Below are positions 45,898 to 57,715 of a stretch of DNA of 64,000 bases, one piece after another. Both the position numbers and the translations under genes were made by a program. Every line of letters begins with the position of its first letter. The stretch's first letter is position 1. Under the pieces are notes generated by a model. It ran no database searches. It was given only the letters and a program-made list of their open reading frames with translations, and was not told the origin of the DNA. The DNA comes from Taxillus chinensis (taxonomy: Eukaryota; Streptophyta; Magnoliopsida; Santalales; Loranthaceae), in contig CM042090.1 of assembly GCA_023512835.1 (NCBI GenBank), positions 5,301,826-5,365,825 of the forward strand, written 5' to 3'.

Positions 45898-46312
45898 ATC
45901 ACCATCAGCGCCAACAATCTCCAACGCGGCAGCTGATTCAAGCTCCACGAGATCAAGAAGAATTGTATCATCGTACCCTTATCTTGTTATGGTACTTGGT
46001 GTTAGCCTTATCTTGTTCTTCTTTTCAATTACCCACTATTACCATCATCAGCAACCGCAACAACAGAAACAGCCGCAACAATCAACGATGATTAAGCCTG
46101 ATCGCCCCACAATCAGGCTACTACTGTCGACTATCAAGTCATCACCAACGATGAACACCGAAAGCAAGACCAGCACCACCGCGGCTACCCCCACCAGCTC
46201 CTTTCATCCCCAAAATAAGCGGGCATCGGCTTTTCCGTCCGGGCAAACTCGGCAGTTCAGAGGTGCGGCTCATGAAGTTCCCAGCGGCCCCAATCCAATT
46301 CAGAACAAGTAA
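45881..46312 (+). CDS. CLE peptide precursor, TDIF (CLE41/44) type
   Basis: A 143-aa frame in one exon. Residues about 30-48 (SYPYLVMVLGVSLILFFFS) form a hydrophobic segment serving as signal peptide or anchor after a basic stretch (TRSRRIV). A variable, low-complexity middle (HHQQPQQQKQPQQ, then Ser/Thr/Pro-rich) is usual for CLE precursors. The C-terminus holds the 12-residue CLE motif HEVPSGPNPIQN (131-142), followed by one lysine. Known TDIF is HEVPSGPNPISN, so only residue 11 differs. TDIF is cut out, secreted and perceived by PXY/TDR to keep cambium dividing and block xylem differentiation. ATG 45881 is the first in-frame ATG and has G at +4. Hydroxylation sites P4 and P7 are kept. Confidence 0.88.
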   Translation: MEAFVRSPSAPTISNAAADSSSTRSRRIVSSYPYLVMVLGVSLILFFFSITHYYHHQQPQQQKQPQQSTMIKPDRPTIRLLLSTIKSSPTMNTESKTSTTAATPTSSFHPQNKRASAFPSGQTRQFRGAAHEVPSGPNPIQNK

Positions 46313-48990
46313 AATTATTTGTTTGCATATTGTACATATATGTGCACGCGGCAGACCTGGTCGGCTGCGCTAGCTTCAGATATCTATAATGCGCATCATA
46401 TGTATATATATAAATGGAGAGAGAGAGGGGGGGGAGGAGTTACATAGACAAATAGTTAAATATGGGATATGGGACTATTGGTGTTGTCTGTTGTCATGGA
46501 TATGGGTGCATGAAGTTTTCCCTATATATGTGGTCACCATTAATACTACATCACATTTATCAGCTAGTACCAGCTGTATTTTTGTAATATCGTTTGATAT
46601 TATACATGTTATTAGATCATTCTATATTTCTATATATATAGGCACATATATCCTTCTTTTTAATTTTCTCTTATTTCTCTTCTATATGAATGCAATTGCA
46701 GAGCCAGGTATGCTAGTTGTTTAGCAACTTTTCTTCCTTCACCTTACGGAACATGGAGAGAAAAGGGCACTTAAGAATGTTGACTTATATGGGTTATACG
46801 TACACTACTTAATACTTATTTAGGATTGTTTTTGTATCATTCATATTTGTGCGTGTGTATATATAGTCTGAGAATTGGCTCCTGAATTATTTTTTTCAGA
46901 CCTTTTTTTTATTAGACATTTATAGTTATTATTATTGTTACTATTATTATTATAATTTTGCAATTGCAGAGAATATTAATTAATAAAATTTGGGATACAT
47001 ACATGCATTTAATTATTATTTTTTATATCCAAGTAACCTTTGCATTTAAAATCTGTTTGCGTGTTGTGCATGTATGTGTATGTGTGTCTTTTTCTCCACC
47101 TGGGAGTTGATATGGAAAAAGGAGATTCGTCATTGATATCATAAACTCATGGGCAAAGTATTAAGTAATAAGATGGTGTTAATTTGGGAGTTAAGGGAAG
47201 GAGTGTGGAGAGCAAGGACCGAAGGAAGGGTAGATGAAAAAGGAGGCTGACAATCGACGGGTATTCGGGGGGCGGGTGTCAGGTTTGGGGCACATGGAGG
47301 GACCTTTTTGTTTCTTTGGTTTTTTTTCTACCTCAAAACCAAAAAAAAAAATTGCATGACAGCATTTAATTAATTTTTGAGCTTCCGTAATTTTGATTTG
47401 AGACTAACTCCAATATGATTTTTATCTTTACAAATAAAGAGTGAAACCTATAAAATCTACTTTAATAAACTCTTTCTTATTCTCCACCTATATAATTTGC
47501 TATAGTTATTCTTTATTTTTAAAGGATAACTATATATTTTTTATTATATTATTTCTTTATATCTATCTCTATTTCTTTTATTAGTTTTTTATTAAAATAT
47601 TTTATTTTATTTTTTTCTTTCTCCTTCTTTATTGAAGACTTTTCATAAAAGATATTATTTTAATATAAATAAAGTTAAAATAAAAATTCGAGTAAATAAA
47701 AAATTGTTGTTTACGAGTAAAAAAAATATTTAAAAATAAAATATAAAGTATTATTTAGAGTTACTCTAATAAAAAAATAATATTATTACTTATATATATA
47801 TATATACCTTTTAAAAAAACTCAATTGATCCGAACGCAATATGGATAAAGCTGCATATTCCATTTTTAATTAAGTTCATAGGACCATGAATCATCGACAT
47901 GAAATGAGGTCTGACAATAAAAATCACTATGCCATCATTACTCCCTCCTGTTCTTTGAATACACGTTTCCAACATACGCCAATCATGGCCTCATCATGCA
48001 AGTCCTTTGAACTAATACGAGTATGATTGGAAGAGATATAAAAAATTATATTAATTAGTTTTGTTTCATTTTCTTATTATTATATATAATGGGCAATGCG
48101 TTTCTAAGAAAACGTCTCTACTGCCCATTAATAAAATTAAGTCTTGTATATTGCCTGCCATAAAAGGAGTTATGATACAACTCGGTAGTATTTTATTTTA
48201 ATGCGAAATGTTTTAATCTTGATTCTTGAAATAATTATTTTGTAGTCATTGGACGTTTAAAAAAAACCCTTCTGATAGTCGCCCGTCACAGCACCCTCCC
48301 ACGCTGCCTTCTCCATCACTGTAGTTACTACCCTCTCTCTATCTCACTCTTACCATCACCACCACCACTGACCTTTCTATCTTCTCTTTCCATTGCCGCC
48401 GGCCGCTACTTACCCTCTCTCTCTTCGTTCGCTTCATTGCTGTCACCGCAGCCCCCTCCCCATCTCTCTCTCTAATCTCGCAACTGTCTACTTCTATGCT
48501 CTCTTGTAACTTTGCCTCATTTGGACTTTTCCTTTTCCTCATTCTATTGGTTTTAATCATATCATAATAAAAAGTATAACTAAATCATTGGAAAACAAAT
48601 GCTACACAAGTCGGCCTTGGGCCGAGCCCTCAAATATTAAATTAAAATTAGGACCTCTAACCCGACAGTCTCATCTCTCCTTTCATTTTGACTTAGCCTC
48701 TAATGGTAGCCTATGCTCTAACACATTCATCACTCTTCTAACGCATCTCTACTCCTCTAATGCATCGTCACTCCTCTAACGCATCTCCACTCCAGCTAAC
48801 ACCTTACACCGGAAATATGTTTCATGGACTCGCCCGTCCTGCTCCCTGCCCCGCCGCACTCTCCAACTCTCCCTCCCTGCTCCTGCGGCCCCTCCGCAGT
48901 GCTACCAGCCCATTGCTTCGGCGACGGTGATCTGTGGCCTGCTACTCCAGCGACCACGATTGGCAACTCTCACCGTCCGATAGTGATATT
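46313..48990. other. 3' region of the CLE gene and intergenic DNA
   Basis: Probable 3' UTR directly after 46312, then AT-rich DNA with no gene-like frame. 46389-46724 gives a 111-codon frame of low-complexity composition that I do not accept. 48270-48500 is pyrimidine-rich (CTCTCT) on the plus strand. Confidence 0.4.
48722..48795 (+). repeat. Short tandem repeats, CTCCTCTAACGCATC type
   Basis: Three to four imperfect units of about 18-19 bp (CACTCTTCTAACGCATCT, TACTCCTCTAATGCATCGT, CACTCCTCTAACGCATCTC). Confidence 0.8.
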
Positions 48991-49019
48991 ATTCTGGATT
49001 TGTCAATTTACTATAACGT

Positions 49020-49168
49020 AAACTTGCAAAGAAATTGAAATAAGCAATTGAAAAATTATTAAACCTAACTGATAAATCAAAAACAACAGAATTAAAATAG
49101 CAAAAATCTTTAAGAAAAATAATTTAAAATAATTTGAAAATATTGTATCTGTAGAGTAGCAAATAGAG
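49020..49168 (-). mobile_element. Athila-type LTR fragment
   Basis: Nearly the same as 60600-60755 inside the LTR at 60238-61668 (AAATTGAAATAAG.AAT.GAAAA.TTATTAAACC and following). It is directly joined to a gag remnant at 49169, an order that does not occur in an intact element, so it marks a rearrangement junction. Confidence 0.7.
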
Positions 49169-49560
49169 CACCTGTTAAGGGACAGGTGTAGACTGATTCA
49201 GTTGTTGAGGAACTATAGGTCGAGTTGGTTGGTCATTCCTCCATGAAAAATTTGGGTGGTTTCGCCACCCCGGATAAGTACTGGAGAAAGGATGATTTGG
49301 TGCTCTATTTACCTAGCTAGCCTGTTGTGTCTGACTATTTCCAGCTTCTTGAAAAATTGGCATGATCAAGCAATCCTTGGTGTAATGGTGAGAATCCGCA
49401 CAAGTAAAACACAAGGCTAAACATGTTTCTATTACCTTTGCTAGCCTTACTTTTTCCATCTCCACGACTTTTAGCCTTTTTGTTAATGTTGTGAAACGGG
49501 ACTGCATATCAGTATCTTCATTGACCTCATATCCACCCCCAGCTAGGATAGGTCGCAATG
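49169..49560 (-). pseudogene. Gypsy gag tail with zinc knuckle
   Basis: Minus strand: an N-terminal helical part (TTLTKRLKVVEMEKVRLAKV) is followed by a knuckle-like CFTCADSHHYTKDCLIMPIF, i.e. C-x2-C...H...C, then, after a stop, HPNFSWRNDQP. This is the C-terminal part of Athila-type gag, which binds RNA. Only the tail is left. Confidence 0.7.
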
Positions 49561-51127
49561 GCTGTATAGCTAGTGGAGCTCAATCGGTATGAATGTTCCA
49601 CTATAATGCACTCTTGGCCAAATAATTGATAAGGCATTTTTGTCACACTAATGCTGTCAAAATAATATTTATAAACCTAACTGACCTGTAAAAGGGTAAG
49701 TCAAGGTCGATCCCACAGAGACACAGTTGGAAATCTATAACTTAATTGCGCTCCTATTGTCTAAGCAAATAATGGTAAAGAAATTAAATAAATAAATTTT
49801 AAAAAAAAAACAATCCTAGAGAAAAAAAAAAGGGAATAAAGGTCTAGGGGTTGTGGTTCAGCACAATTTCCAATTCCAAATTATAAGATTCGATTAATTA
49901 TTCCTATTAGTTCTTGTCATGCCCCCAAATCTCGGAAGGACCGGAACTAAGGGTGTGACTTCCCCATGCCCGCACCCCAAGGGTCAAGGGGTTGGTGACT
50001 AGCCCTGATATAGACTATACAGTGGGTGCTGTCTGAGACATACCTGTATAATTATATAATAGGGGTATTCCTATACATTCTCACATGTTATGAAGCTAAA
50101 GAAAATAATTTATTAATAATATAGTCATCCTATAAATTTAATACAACTTTCACGGACCCTCGTCTGGATATTTAATTAATAAAACCCAATTATGTCTTAC
50201 AAAATTCTTAAACTAAGTTATGACAAATATATGAAATAAATAATAATTAGCCTTGAACCAGTCTCTAGTGAATGAGTCGATACCTAAAACATATCAACAA
50301 AGTAGAGGTAAACACGAATGCCCAGCAGGTGATCTCCATCTCCTCACCATCCTATAACATGAAATCCTAAGCCTACATGATCGATGTATGTTTTTGCTAG
50401 TGTAGTGTCCTAATCTATCATAGTAAGCTTACATTCAATCATAAAATATGACATCACACACATACATTTCATTCATTAGGGACACACACCGAACAATCCA
50501 ACTATCCAGGGGATTCTCACATCCAGCTCTAAGGATCCAGTCACTACCAGATAGCCATATGTGGGACCTGTAATATCCCTAACGATAACCTACCACATAT
50601 GGGACTTGGGTTAACTTGCCGCATCAAGGATCTGCGGCCTCTTGCCAGCCCTATGTGAGATCTGTGGTTAACCCAACCAATCTTACCACCAAACCCACAC
50701 TTACAATTAATAAATAGAATTTTCAAATAGTTAACATTCAATACAACAACCTTACAAAACACTTAAAAACACCAAACCAGTAATAACGTACTACGAATGA
50801 TATATATATATATTAAATATATATTATCCAATTGATAATTTTAAGTCACAAATAATAATTTTAATGTCAAATTAATAATATCGAGCCTAACAATATTTAT
50901 ACTATTAAACTAACATTATCAAGCCCAAACAATATTTATATTATTGAACTACAATATCAAGCCCAAATAATATTTATATTATTAAACTAATAATATCATA
51001 ATTTTTATTTGACCTTATTATCGGAATAGTATCAATCAATATATTTTACTCCTAAAAAAAATTAAATTTTATTTATATATCATGGTAATTTCAATGCCAA
51101 CTAAAATTGACATGCACGATTAGAAAG

Positions 51128-52433
51128 TGATGGTCCCTTGGAGCCTAAAGGGGGGGGGGGGGTGAATAGGCTCTTATTCGAACTCTTTCTTTTCTCTCAA
51201 GACACAAACACTTATCTAGTTTTAGTGATAGAATCACTGCGGAAGATAACCAGATATTGGAAGTATTTTGTTTTATTATCACAAGGTGATTACAACAAAA
51301 TAGAAGCAAACACTCTCTTACACTCTGTTTACAAAATGAACTCACTCTCTAGCCAAGTTCTATCTCCAAAGATGATGACGCTCTTATTTTCTCCTTTTTT
51401 TTGTTTTTTTCACGTCTCAACATTTTACATAAAGTATAAGTATGAATATTTATACAAAACATTCCTAAGAGACAGCCTTGGAACTTGTAGTTCCGGAATG
51501 CGTTCCGCACTAACTATCCCTCGGTAATCTCTCCGCCTTGACTCTTTGTGGATTGTGGAGCTCAAGATCTTGGATTTGAAGAGTATAAGTGTCTTTGTGA
51601 GTTCCGAGATACAATTAAGGTTGTGTCCACATATCCGGATGATCCACGTGTAAGATTCTTCAGGTTCTCAATACATTCGTCTTACATCGGGACACCACGA
51701 GACGATAACTTTAAATGCGGTTTAGTTGGAGCAATGTCTTCTTGGTCCGGTGTAATTTTCCTTACTCCGTAGTTAATGAAGCTCGGAACCTTACTCCGTG
51801 TCGTTGGTTGCTTACTCCGTATCTATTCGATCTTGGAATCCTTAGTCCGTGTCGGGCTTCCTTACTCCGCATGTAAGTTCCTTACTCCGCATGTAAGTTC
51901 CTTACTCCGCATGTAAGTTCCTTACTCAGTATGTAAGTTCCTTACTCCGGGCGAGTCTTGAAAAGTCTGATGACTTATTCCGTGTCAGCGCTTTCTTACT
52001 CCGCATGTAAGTTCCTTACTCCGCATGTAAGTTCCTTACTCAGTATGTAAGTTCTTTACTCCGTATGTAAGTTCCTTACTCCGGGCGAGTAATAAATCCG
52101 GATTCCTTACTCCGCATCTGGTTTCCTTACTCCGCATCTGGTTTCCTTACTCCGCATCTAGTTTCCTTACTCCGCACTTATCCTTTAAGTTCTTAGTCCG
52201 TAGGATTGTTCGTTATTCCGTATGTATTTGTTACTTGGTTATTTACCAAGTGTTTGACAACACTCACTCTTGTCCGGATCAGGATTATGTATCCTGTCCT
52301 TAGCTTTGCTCTCACGAGTGCATCTTTGGATTAGTAACATACCTTCTGCAATGATCAAATAAACACAAAAGATCTCAGATCAAATTACATAAGGCTTTAT
52401 CAGCATTATCCAAATTCTGGGTTTGATCCAACA
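51128..52433 (-). mobile_element. Solo LTR with CTTACTCCG arrays, TSD GAAAG
   Basis: 1306 bp, minus orientation: TGTTGGATCAAACCCAG at 52433 to GGGACCATCA at 51128. The perfect 5-bp duplication GAAAG lies at 51123-51127 and 52434-52438. Same family as 53330-54566, which is inverted relative to it. It carries a 20-bp tandem array, a 13-G run near 51150 and no domain. The motif-rich design recalls Sirevirus (Maximus/SIRE) LTRs, but that is only a guess. Confidence 0.9.
51872..52175 (+). repeat. 20-bp tandem array, CTTACTCCGCATGTAAGTTC
   Basis: About a dozen units (CTTACTCCG(C/T)ATGTAAGTTC and variants such as CTTACTCCGCATCTGGTTTC), in two blocks separated by a diverged unit near 51950-52000. 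Each unit holds CCTTACTCCG. Confidence 0.9.
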
Positions 52434-53329
52434 GAAAGTGGTGTGTTTTCTTTGAATTTGGCATGCCCAATTTTATGCTTGTATTTGCTACAAAAGATGC
52501 CATTTGTTTTGTTAAAACTAACGTAATAGAAAAAGTGGGACCACTCTTGAATTACACCGGTTATGGAGGGGAGCTCGTGGAAGAGAGGCAAGAAAGGGAA
52601 AACATAATAAGGTAATGATAGGGTAAACATAAATAAGGTTGTGGGAGATCTCGTGGTATGTGTCTGCCACGCGGAAGAGACCAGGCCGACTGGCCTGGTA
52701 GCAGAAGCAGAATTGATAATAATAACAATACTAATTGAATAAGAACAATTAAATAGGAATGATGATTGTGATAAGAGTTAACAGGTACAATAATCATGTT
52801 CTAAGATTACAGAGCCGGCTGGAAAAGAAAAAGGGCTATATATATATATATTATAACAATTTGCACTCATGTAATAGAAGAATGAAGAATCTAGAAATCA
52901 CCTACCTGGATTTAAATCTCAAGAGACCGATAGAACACGACTGTTTCAACCTTTATCTTTCTCCCTCACCAAACTCAGCATAGAGACACAATGACACGTA
53001 GGGTTTCTACCCTAGGTTCATTATGCTTTTATACTTGTTAAGATATTTTTTTAATTATTATTAAATCCAATAATAACATTAATAATAATAAGATTAGTGA
53101 TCATGATAATAATAATAATTGTCACGCCCCAGATTTCCCAATACCGAGAAACTGGTTAGTGATACCCCATGCCTCGCACCCAGGAGGATAAGGGGTTGGT
53201 GAATGGTCACCTAATAGGGCTCCTTCTTGGGTACTGCCCCAAACCTGTCACAATCTCACACATGACATGCACAACCACACAATATAATACTCCATGTAAA
53301 AAAACTGTGTCACATAATAAATAGGGTCA

Positions 53330-54566
53330 TGTTGGATCAAACCCAGAATTTGGATAATGCTGATAAAGCCCTATGTAATTTGATATGAGATCTTTTGTGT
53401 TTATTTGATCGTTGCAGAAGATATGTTATTAATCCGGAGATGCACTCGTGAGAGCAAAGCTAAGGACAGGATACATAATCCTGATTCGGACAAGAGTGAG
53501 TGTTGTCAAACACTTGGTAAATAACCAAGTCATCAATACATACGGAATAAGGAACATTCGTGCGGACTAAGAACTTAAAAGCTACGGATTGCAGAATATG
53601 TTCTTAAGTACCTCAAACGGACCTAGTCAAACTAATACGGAGTAAGGAAGTATTGATGCGGAATAAGGATCCAAGCCTTTATTCGCACGGAGTAAGGAAA
53701 TTAGATGCGGAGTAAGGAATCCGGACAACTTACTCATACGGAGTAAGGAAGCGCTAGTACGGAATAAGCACTCTGATCCCTTAGACTCGCCCGGAGTAAG
53801 GAACTTACATACGGAGTAAGGAACTTACATGCGGAGTAAGGAAGCACTGATACGGAATAAGTCATCCGACCTTTTAAGACTCGCCCGGAGTAAGGAACTT
53901 ACATACGGAGTAAGGAAGCACTGGCACGGACTAAGGATTCCAAGATCTTAAACAGATACGGAGTAAGCAACCACTGACACGGAGTAAGGTTCCGAACTTC
54001 ATTAGCAACGGAGTAAGGAGAATTACACCGGACCAAGAAGATACTACTTCAACTCACCGCATTTAAAGTTATCAGCTCGTGGTGTCCCGATGTAAGACAA
54101 ATTTATTGAGAACCTGAAGAATCTTACACGTGGATCATCCGGATATGTGGACACAACCTGAATTGTATTTGGGAACTCACAAACGCACTTATACTCTTCA
54201 AACCCAAGATCTTGAGCTCCACAAACCGCAGCAGTCAAGGCAGAGAGATTGCCGAGGAATAGTTAGTGCTGAACGCATTCCGGAACTACAAGTTCCAAGG
54301 TTGTCTCTAAGGAATATTTGTATAAATATTCATAATTGTATATTTGTAACGAAAGTGCGTGATACAGTGTATTAGCTAGAATTAACCCTTTGTATGCACA
54401 AGAGCTCAAAGACACAATCTAGGCTAGAGTGTGAATCCTTTTGTAAAACAGAGTGTAAGAGAGTTGCTTCTATTTTGTTGTAATTATCTCTTGATAATAA
54501 AACAAAATACTTCCACTATCTGGTTAAGAGCCTATTCACACCCCTCTAGGCTCCAAGGGACCATCA
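53330..54566 (+). mobile_element. Solo LTR with CGGAGTAAGG arrays, TSD GGTCA
   Basis: 1237 bp, TGTTGGATCAAACCCAG to GGGACCATCA, with a perfect GGTCA duplication (53325-53329, 54567-54571). Over most of its length it aligns with the reverse complement of 51128-52433. Its array (about 53640-54015) has units ACGGAGTAAGGAA(C)TTACAT. Confidence 0.92.
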
Positions 54567-55484
54567 GGTCACCTGCCCCAAAACACAGAGTCTTAAATAA
54601 GTACACCAATATCAAGCAAATACAAGAGTCTCAGTCCCCTCAATTAAAATATATCAAAGAGAACAATAAAACAACACTCATGCATCCACGATGTAACAAT
54701 CTCCTAATGCCTGCTAGGTCCTACAGAAAAATACATTAAAGGTGGGTGAGCAAACCACAGCTCAGTAGGGATTATGTCTCCCTAGACCAACCCAACATCT
54801 CCTTTACAAAATGCTCTGTGCAGATATGTGCAGTGTAGTGTAATTAAAGTACAATGAAATACACACAAGAAATTCATAGGAGGTTCCCTCAATGGAACCT
54901 CAATGTCTCATGTCCATCCCATGGACTGTCCCCTCACTGGGACCTCATATCTCATGTCCAATCCAAGACTGTCCCCTCACAGGGACCTCATATCTCAAAC
55001 ACAAGCATGACAATGAAATACACAATTTAATTCGTGGAACATCTCTATTTAAGCATAACAAATCATACACATATGTTCAAACACACATCACACCTCAAAA
55101 CAGCTCAAGGTCATCTCTATCACATGTTTCTCAACGCAAAACATATATATATATATATATATATATACATAAATTCACACATGTCTCACAATCACACATC
55201 ACAATACAAACTTCCCGCAATCTTCATCTCAAACAATTACAACTCATAAAACAGGTTTCAGGAGATAGAACCACCTACCTTAGATCCGATTGTGTTAGGA
55301 TTTGGAAATCAAGAAATCGGATAATCCTCCTTCCTCTTTGCTCCTCTCCAATGGCGCCTCCCGATTCCAAGAACGCACCCGCAACGATTGTACAGACGAC
55401 AATCTCTCTCTCTGCGTCGGCGGCTACGGGAAAGGAACCCTAAAATTGAAAGATAGAAGTCGTATCGAAAATACGTTGTCACAG

Positions 55485-55830
55485 AGGCGACGTCGACCCA
55501 AAAACAGGCGGGATCGACCCACATCGACCACCCTTCTCGCGTCGACCAGGCCTCAACGTCAACCAAAACTCACATCGCATCAGGTCAATCTCGACCTAGA
55601 TCGACCACGTCGACCTCACATCGACCCACGTCGAACATTTCTCGCGTCGACCAATACAGATGGAAAAGCTCTCCGGAAATTGCTCTTGGTCAACCTCAAC
55701 CACACATCGACCTACATCGAACAAGAATCTCGCATCGACCACACACATCAACGCACGTCAACCACTCATTCTGCCAGGTCGACCACGTCGACCCTTTCTA
55801 CACCGACCAAAGCCACATCGACCTAGCTAC
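55485..55830 (+). repeat. TCGACC motif cluster
   Basis: Fifteen or more copies of (C/A)(G/A)TCGACC or near matches with irregular spacing (for example CACGTCGACCTCACATCGACC at 55606 onward). Shared with 35380-35530 and, degenerately, 33830-34060; characteristic of this LTR family. Confidence 0.85.
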
Positions 55831-57715
55831 ACACGAAATTCCAACTTAGCTTCCTCCAAAATAATTTGGCTTCCGGGGTGCTGCCCCAGAATAATGAGCA
55901 AGACCCCCGACCGGTCAGTGAGACCCCCGCCGAGGTGCTATGCCCTCGGACTCCCGCTGGCCATCGGGTCAAGGTGCTTGCCCAAACACAAAAAAAAAAA
56001 ACTAATTCATCCAAGCCCAAACACGTGTCGATACAAGATAAGGCGCCTCACAACCTCTAACTCTCAGGACTAGGACACGGGTCCTCACAATAATAACCTT
56101 AATAATTATATTAATAATAATAAAAATCAAAATATTAAACTTATCATACTAATAATAATAAGCTCAGAATACTTAATTATTATATTAATAATTATAACAC
56201 TACAATAATAATAACTTAAAATATTAAAATACTCTCGTAGAGATTCCGAACCAACTAAGCCCACTAGCATCTAAAACGCTCACATCGACAATCATATTGC
56301 CTATTAAATATTATTATCGTCAATAATAAATCAACTTATAAAGTCACTCGAATACGAGTCCTAATAGTTCTCTAACTTGTGAAGGTGACCGATCCTAATG
56401 CAACTGCCAACCGCTTTCGCGCAAATAGCAGCCTACCTAACCCTAGCAATGGCCTACTCTCGTGAACCGCTGAAATAGGATTAAACCCATTAATAGGTGA
56501 TCAACCATGATTCCACCTAGGATCACAGACTACTCTCATGACATGCAAGTCCTAGGTCTCATTCTATAGTTTCAATTATCAAGGCTCACCTTTTGTCCTT
56601 CCCCCAATTATCCAATACATGTAAAAGGTTCGTGACGCCCAAACATGGATTCAATTAATAGAATGAAATTGTTCATGCAAAAAAGATAAGGAATAATAAA
56701 TTAAAACTCATACAATCAAAAAATTTGGATTGGGTTACCCCTAATCCCTAGGAAGAACGGATTACCTCATGAGAATTTGAATAAATATATTTATATATAA
56801 AATCATAAAATTAGAATTACAAAGGAAAAAAAGAAGATGAACCAACCTATCACGAGGGCATACAAATGATCCTCTCTCAAAACCAATGTGTTCTCTATCC
56901 AAAATCACATAAAAGTTCTCCAAAATCAAAAGAGAAATCTAAAATCAAAACTAGGTTTCTTGGGGCGCCAAGGACGGCTCCCCAATAGTTCAGAATCCCC
57001 AACTCTAGCCTAAACATGACCCTTATATACTCCTCCAATTATTACGTTAAAATAATTAAGAAAAATACATAAAATAAAGAGAAAAAAGAAAAATGTCATC
57101 GGACAAGGCTATGGCCATGGGCCATGACGATAATACACTGGATATTTGTAAAGACCAGTGGCGATTTATTATATGGCCATGATGAGTTCTTCAATGGGAA
57201 TAGTAAATGACTCCTGTTGTGGACACATTTGCACGGCCATGGCCTGTAGAAAGTATTTTTTAGTTGTGTAATGCTATTTAATGCTAGTTTTGTCCTTTTT
57301 CATCTTTGTTTGGGCCAAATTGCTCCAAAAACCTACAAAAGATACCAAAACACACTAAAACACAGCAAAAATACTAAAAACACATGTTAATCAAATAAAA
57401 CATAACTCAAACACAATAAAACACTCTAAAATCCATTAAAATAAGGGATGAACACATACCAAAAATGCATATAAAATGGGTTCATCAATAATCAAAATAA
57501 GGAAATGCTTCATCAGGCTCCTTACTAAAGAACTCCCCATTGCACATAGTTTGCACAAATTGCTTGCATAAAGAAGTGTGACTTGTATAAAAATAGTTCA
57601 CTAGCTGTCAAGACTCAAAACCATGGTGTGGGTATATATTGATCAATTACTTAAATTTTTCCCAAGTAGCTAAGAAATCTTCTTCAGCTTTTCAAGTGAA
57701 CTGCTGATTTGTTCT

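Larger units (their letters stand above)
53120..56089 (+). mobile_element. Solo LTR, TGTCACGCCCC long family, TSD ATAAT
   Basis: Starts TGTCACGCCCCAG and ends GGGTCCTCACA. The flanks ATAAT at 53115-53119 and 56090-56094 agree, in a low-complexity context. Without the nested copy at 53330-54566 it is about 1.73 kb. It inserted into an older copy of the same family (49915-56366). Long frames at 54892-55443 (183 codons) and 55302-55826 (174 codons) cross motif arrays and have no known domain; they are not called genes. Confidence 0.85.
49915..56366 (+). mobile_element. Solo LTR, TGTCACGCCCC long family, TSD GTTCT
   Basis: Starts TGTCATGCCCCC at 49915 and ends GAGTCCTAATA at 56366. GTTCT is duplicated at 49910-49914 and 56367-56371 in the Athila LTR. 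After subtracting two later insertions (51128-52433 and 53120-56089 with their duplications) its own length is about 2.17 kb. Its end corresponds to GGGTCCTCACA in the 53120 copy, so CA has probably mutated to TA. No internal domain or second LTR, so it is a solo LTR. Confidence 0.8.
49631..57487 (-). mobile_element. Athila-type LTR carrying a nest of insertions
   Basis: On the minus strand it starts TGATGAACCC (57487) and ends near 49631 next to a degraded primer site (TTGGCCAAATAATTG on the plus strand). 49640-49914 (GGTCGATCCCACAGAGAC) and 56372-57487 (AACCGCTTTCGCGCAAATAGC, TAGGATTAAACCCATTAAT) are the two halves. The middle is foreign. The LTR lies between the gag tails at 49169-49560 and 57488 onward. 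Confidence 0.68.

Noticed and set aside
46389..46724. 111-codon frame downstream of the CLE gene
   Set aside because: Rich in I, F and Y from AT-rich DNA, contains microsatellite-derived parts and has no domain; more likely 3' UTR or intergenic sequence.
51872..52175. The 20-bp array as a CRISPR array or centromeric satellite
   Set aside because: Units are head-to-tail without unique spacers and are confined to an LTR with target duplications; plant nuclear context.
54892..55826. Two long overlapping plus-strand frames (183 and 174 codons)
   Set aside because: They lie inside a solo LTR and cross its TCGACC clusters. Composition is low-complexity, no domain is recognisable, and the element's boundaries are fixed by a target duplication.
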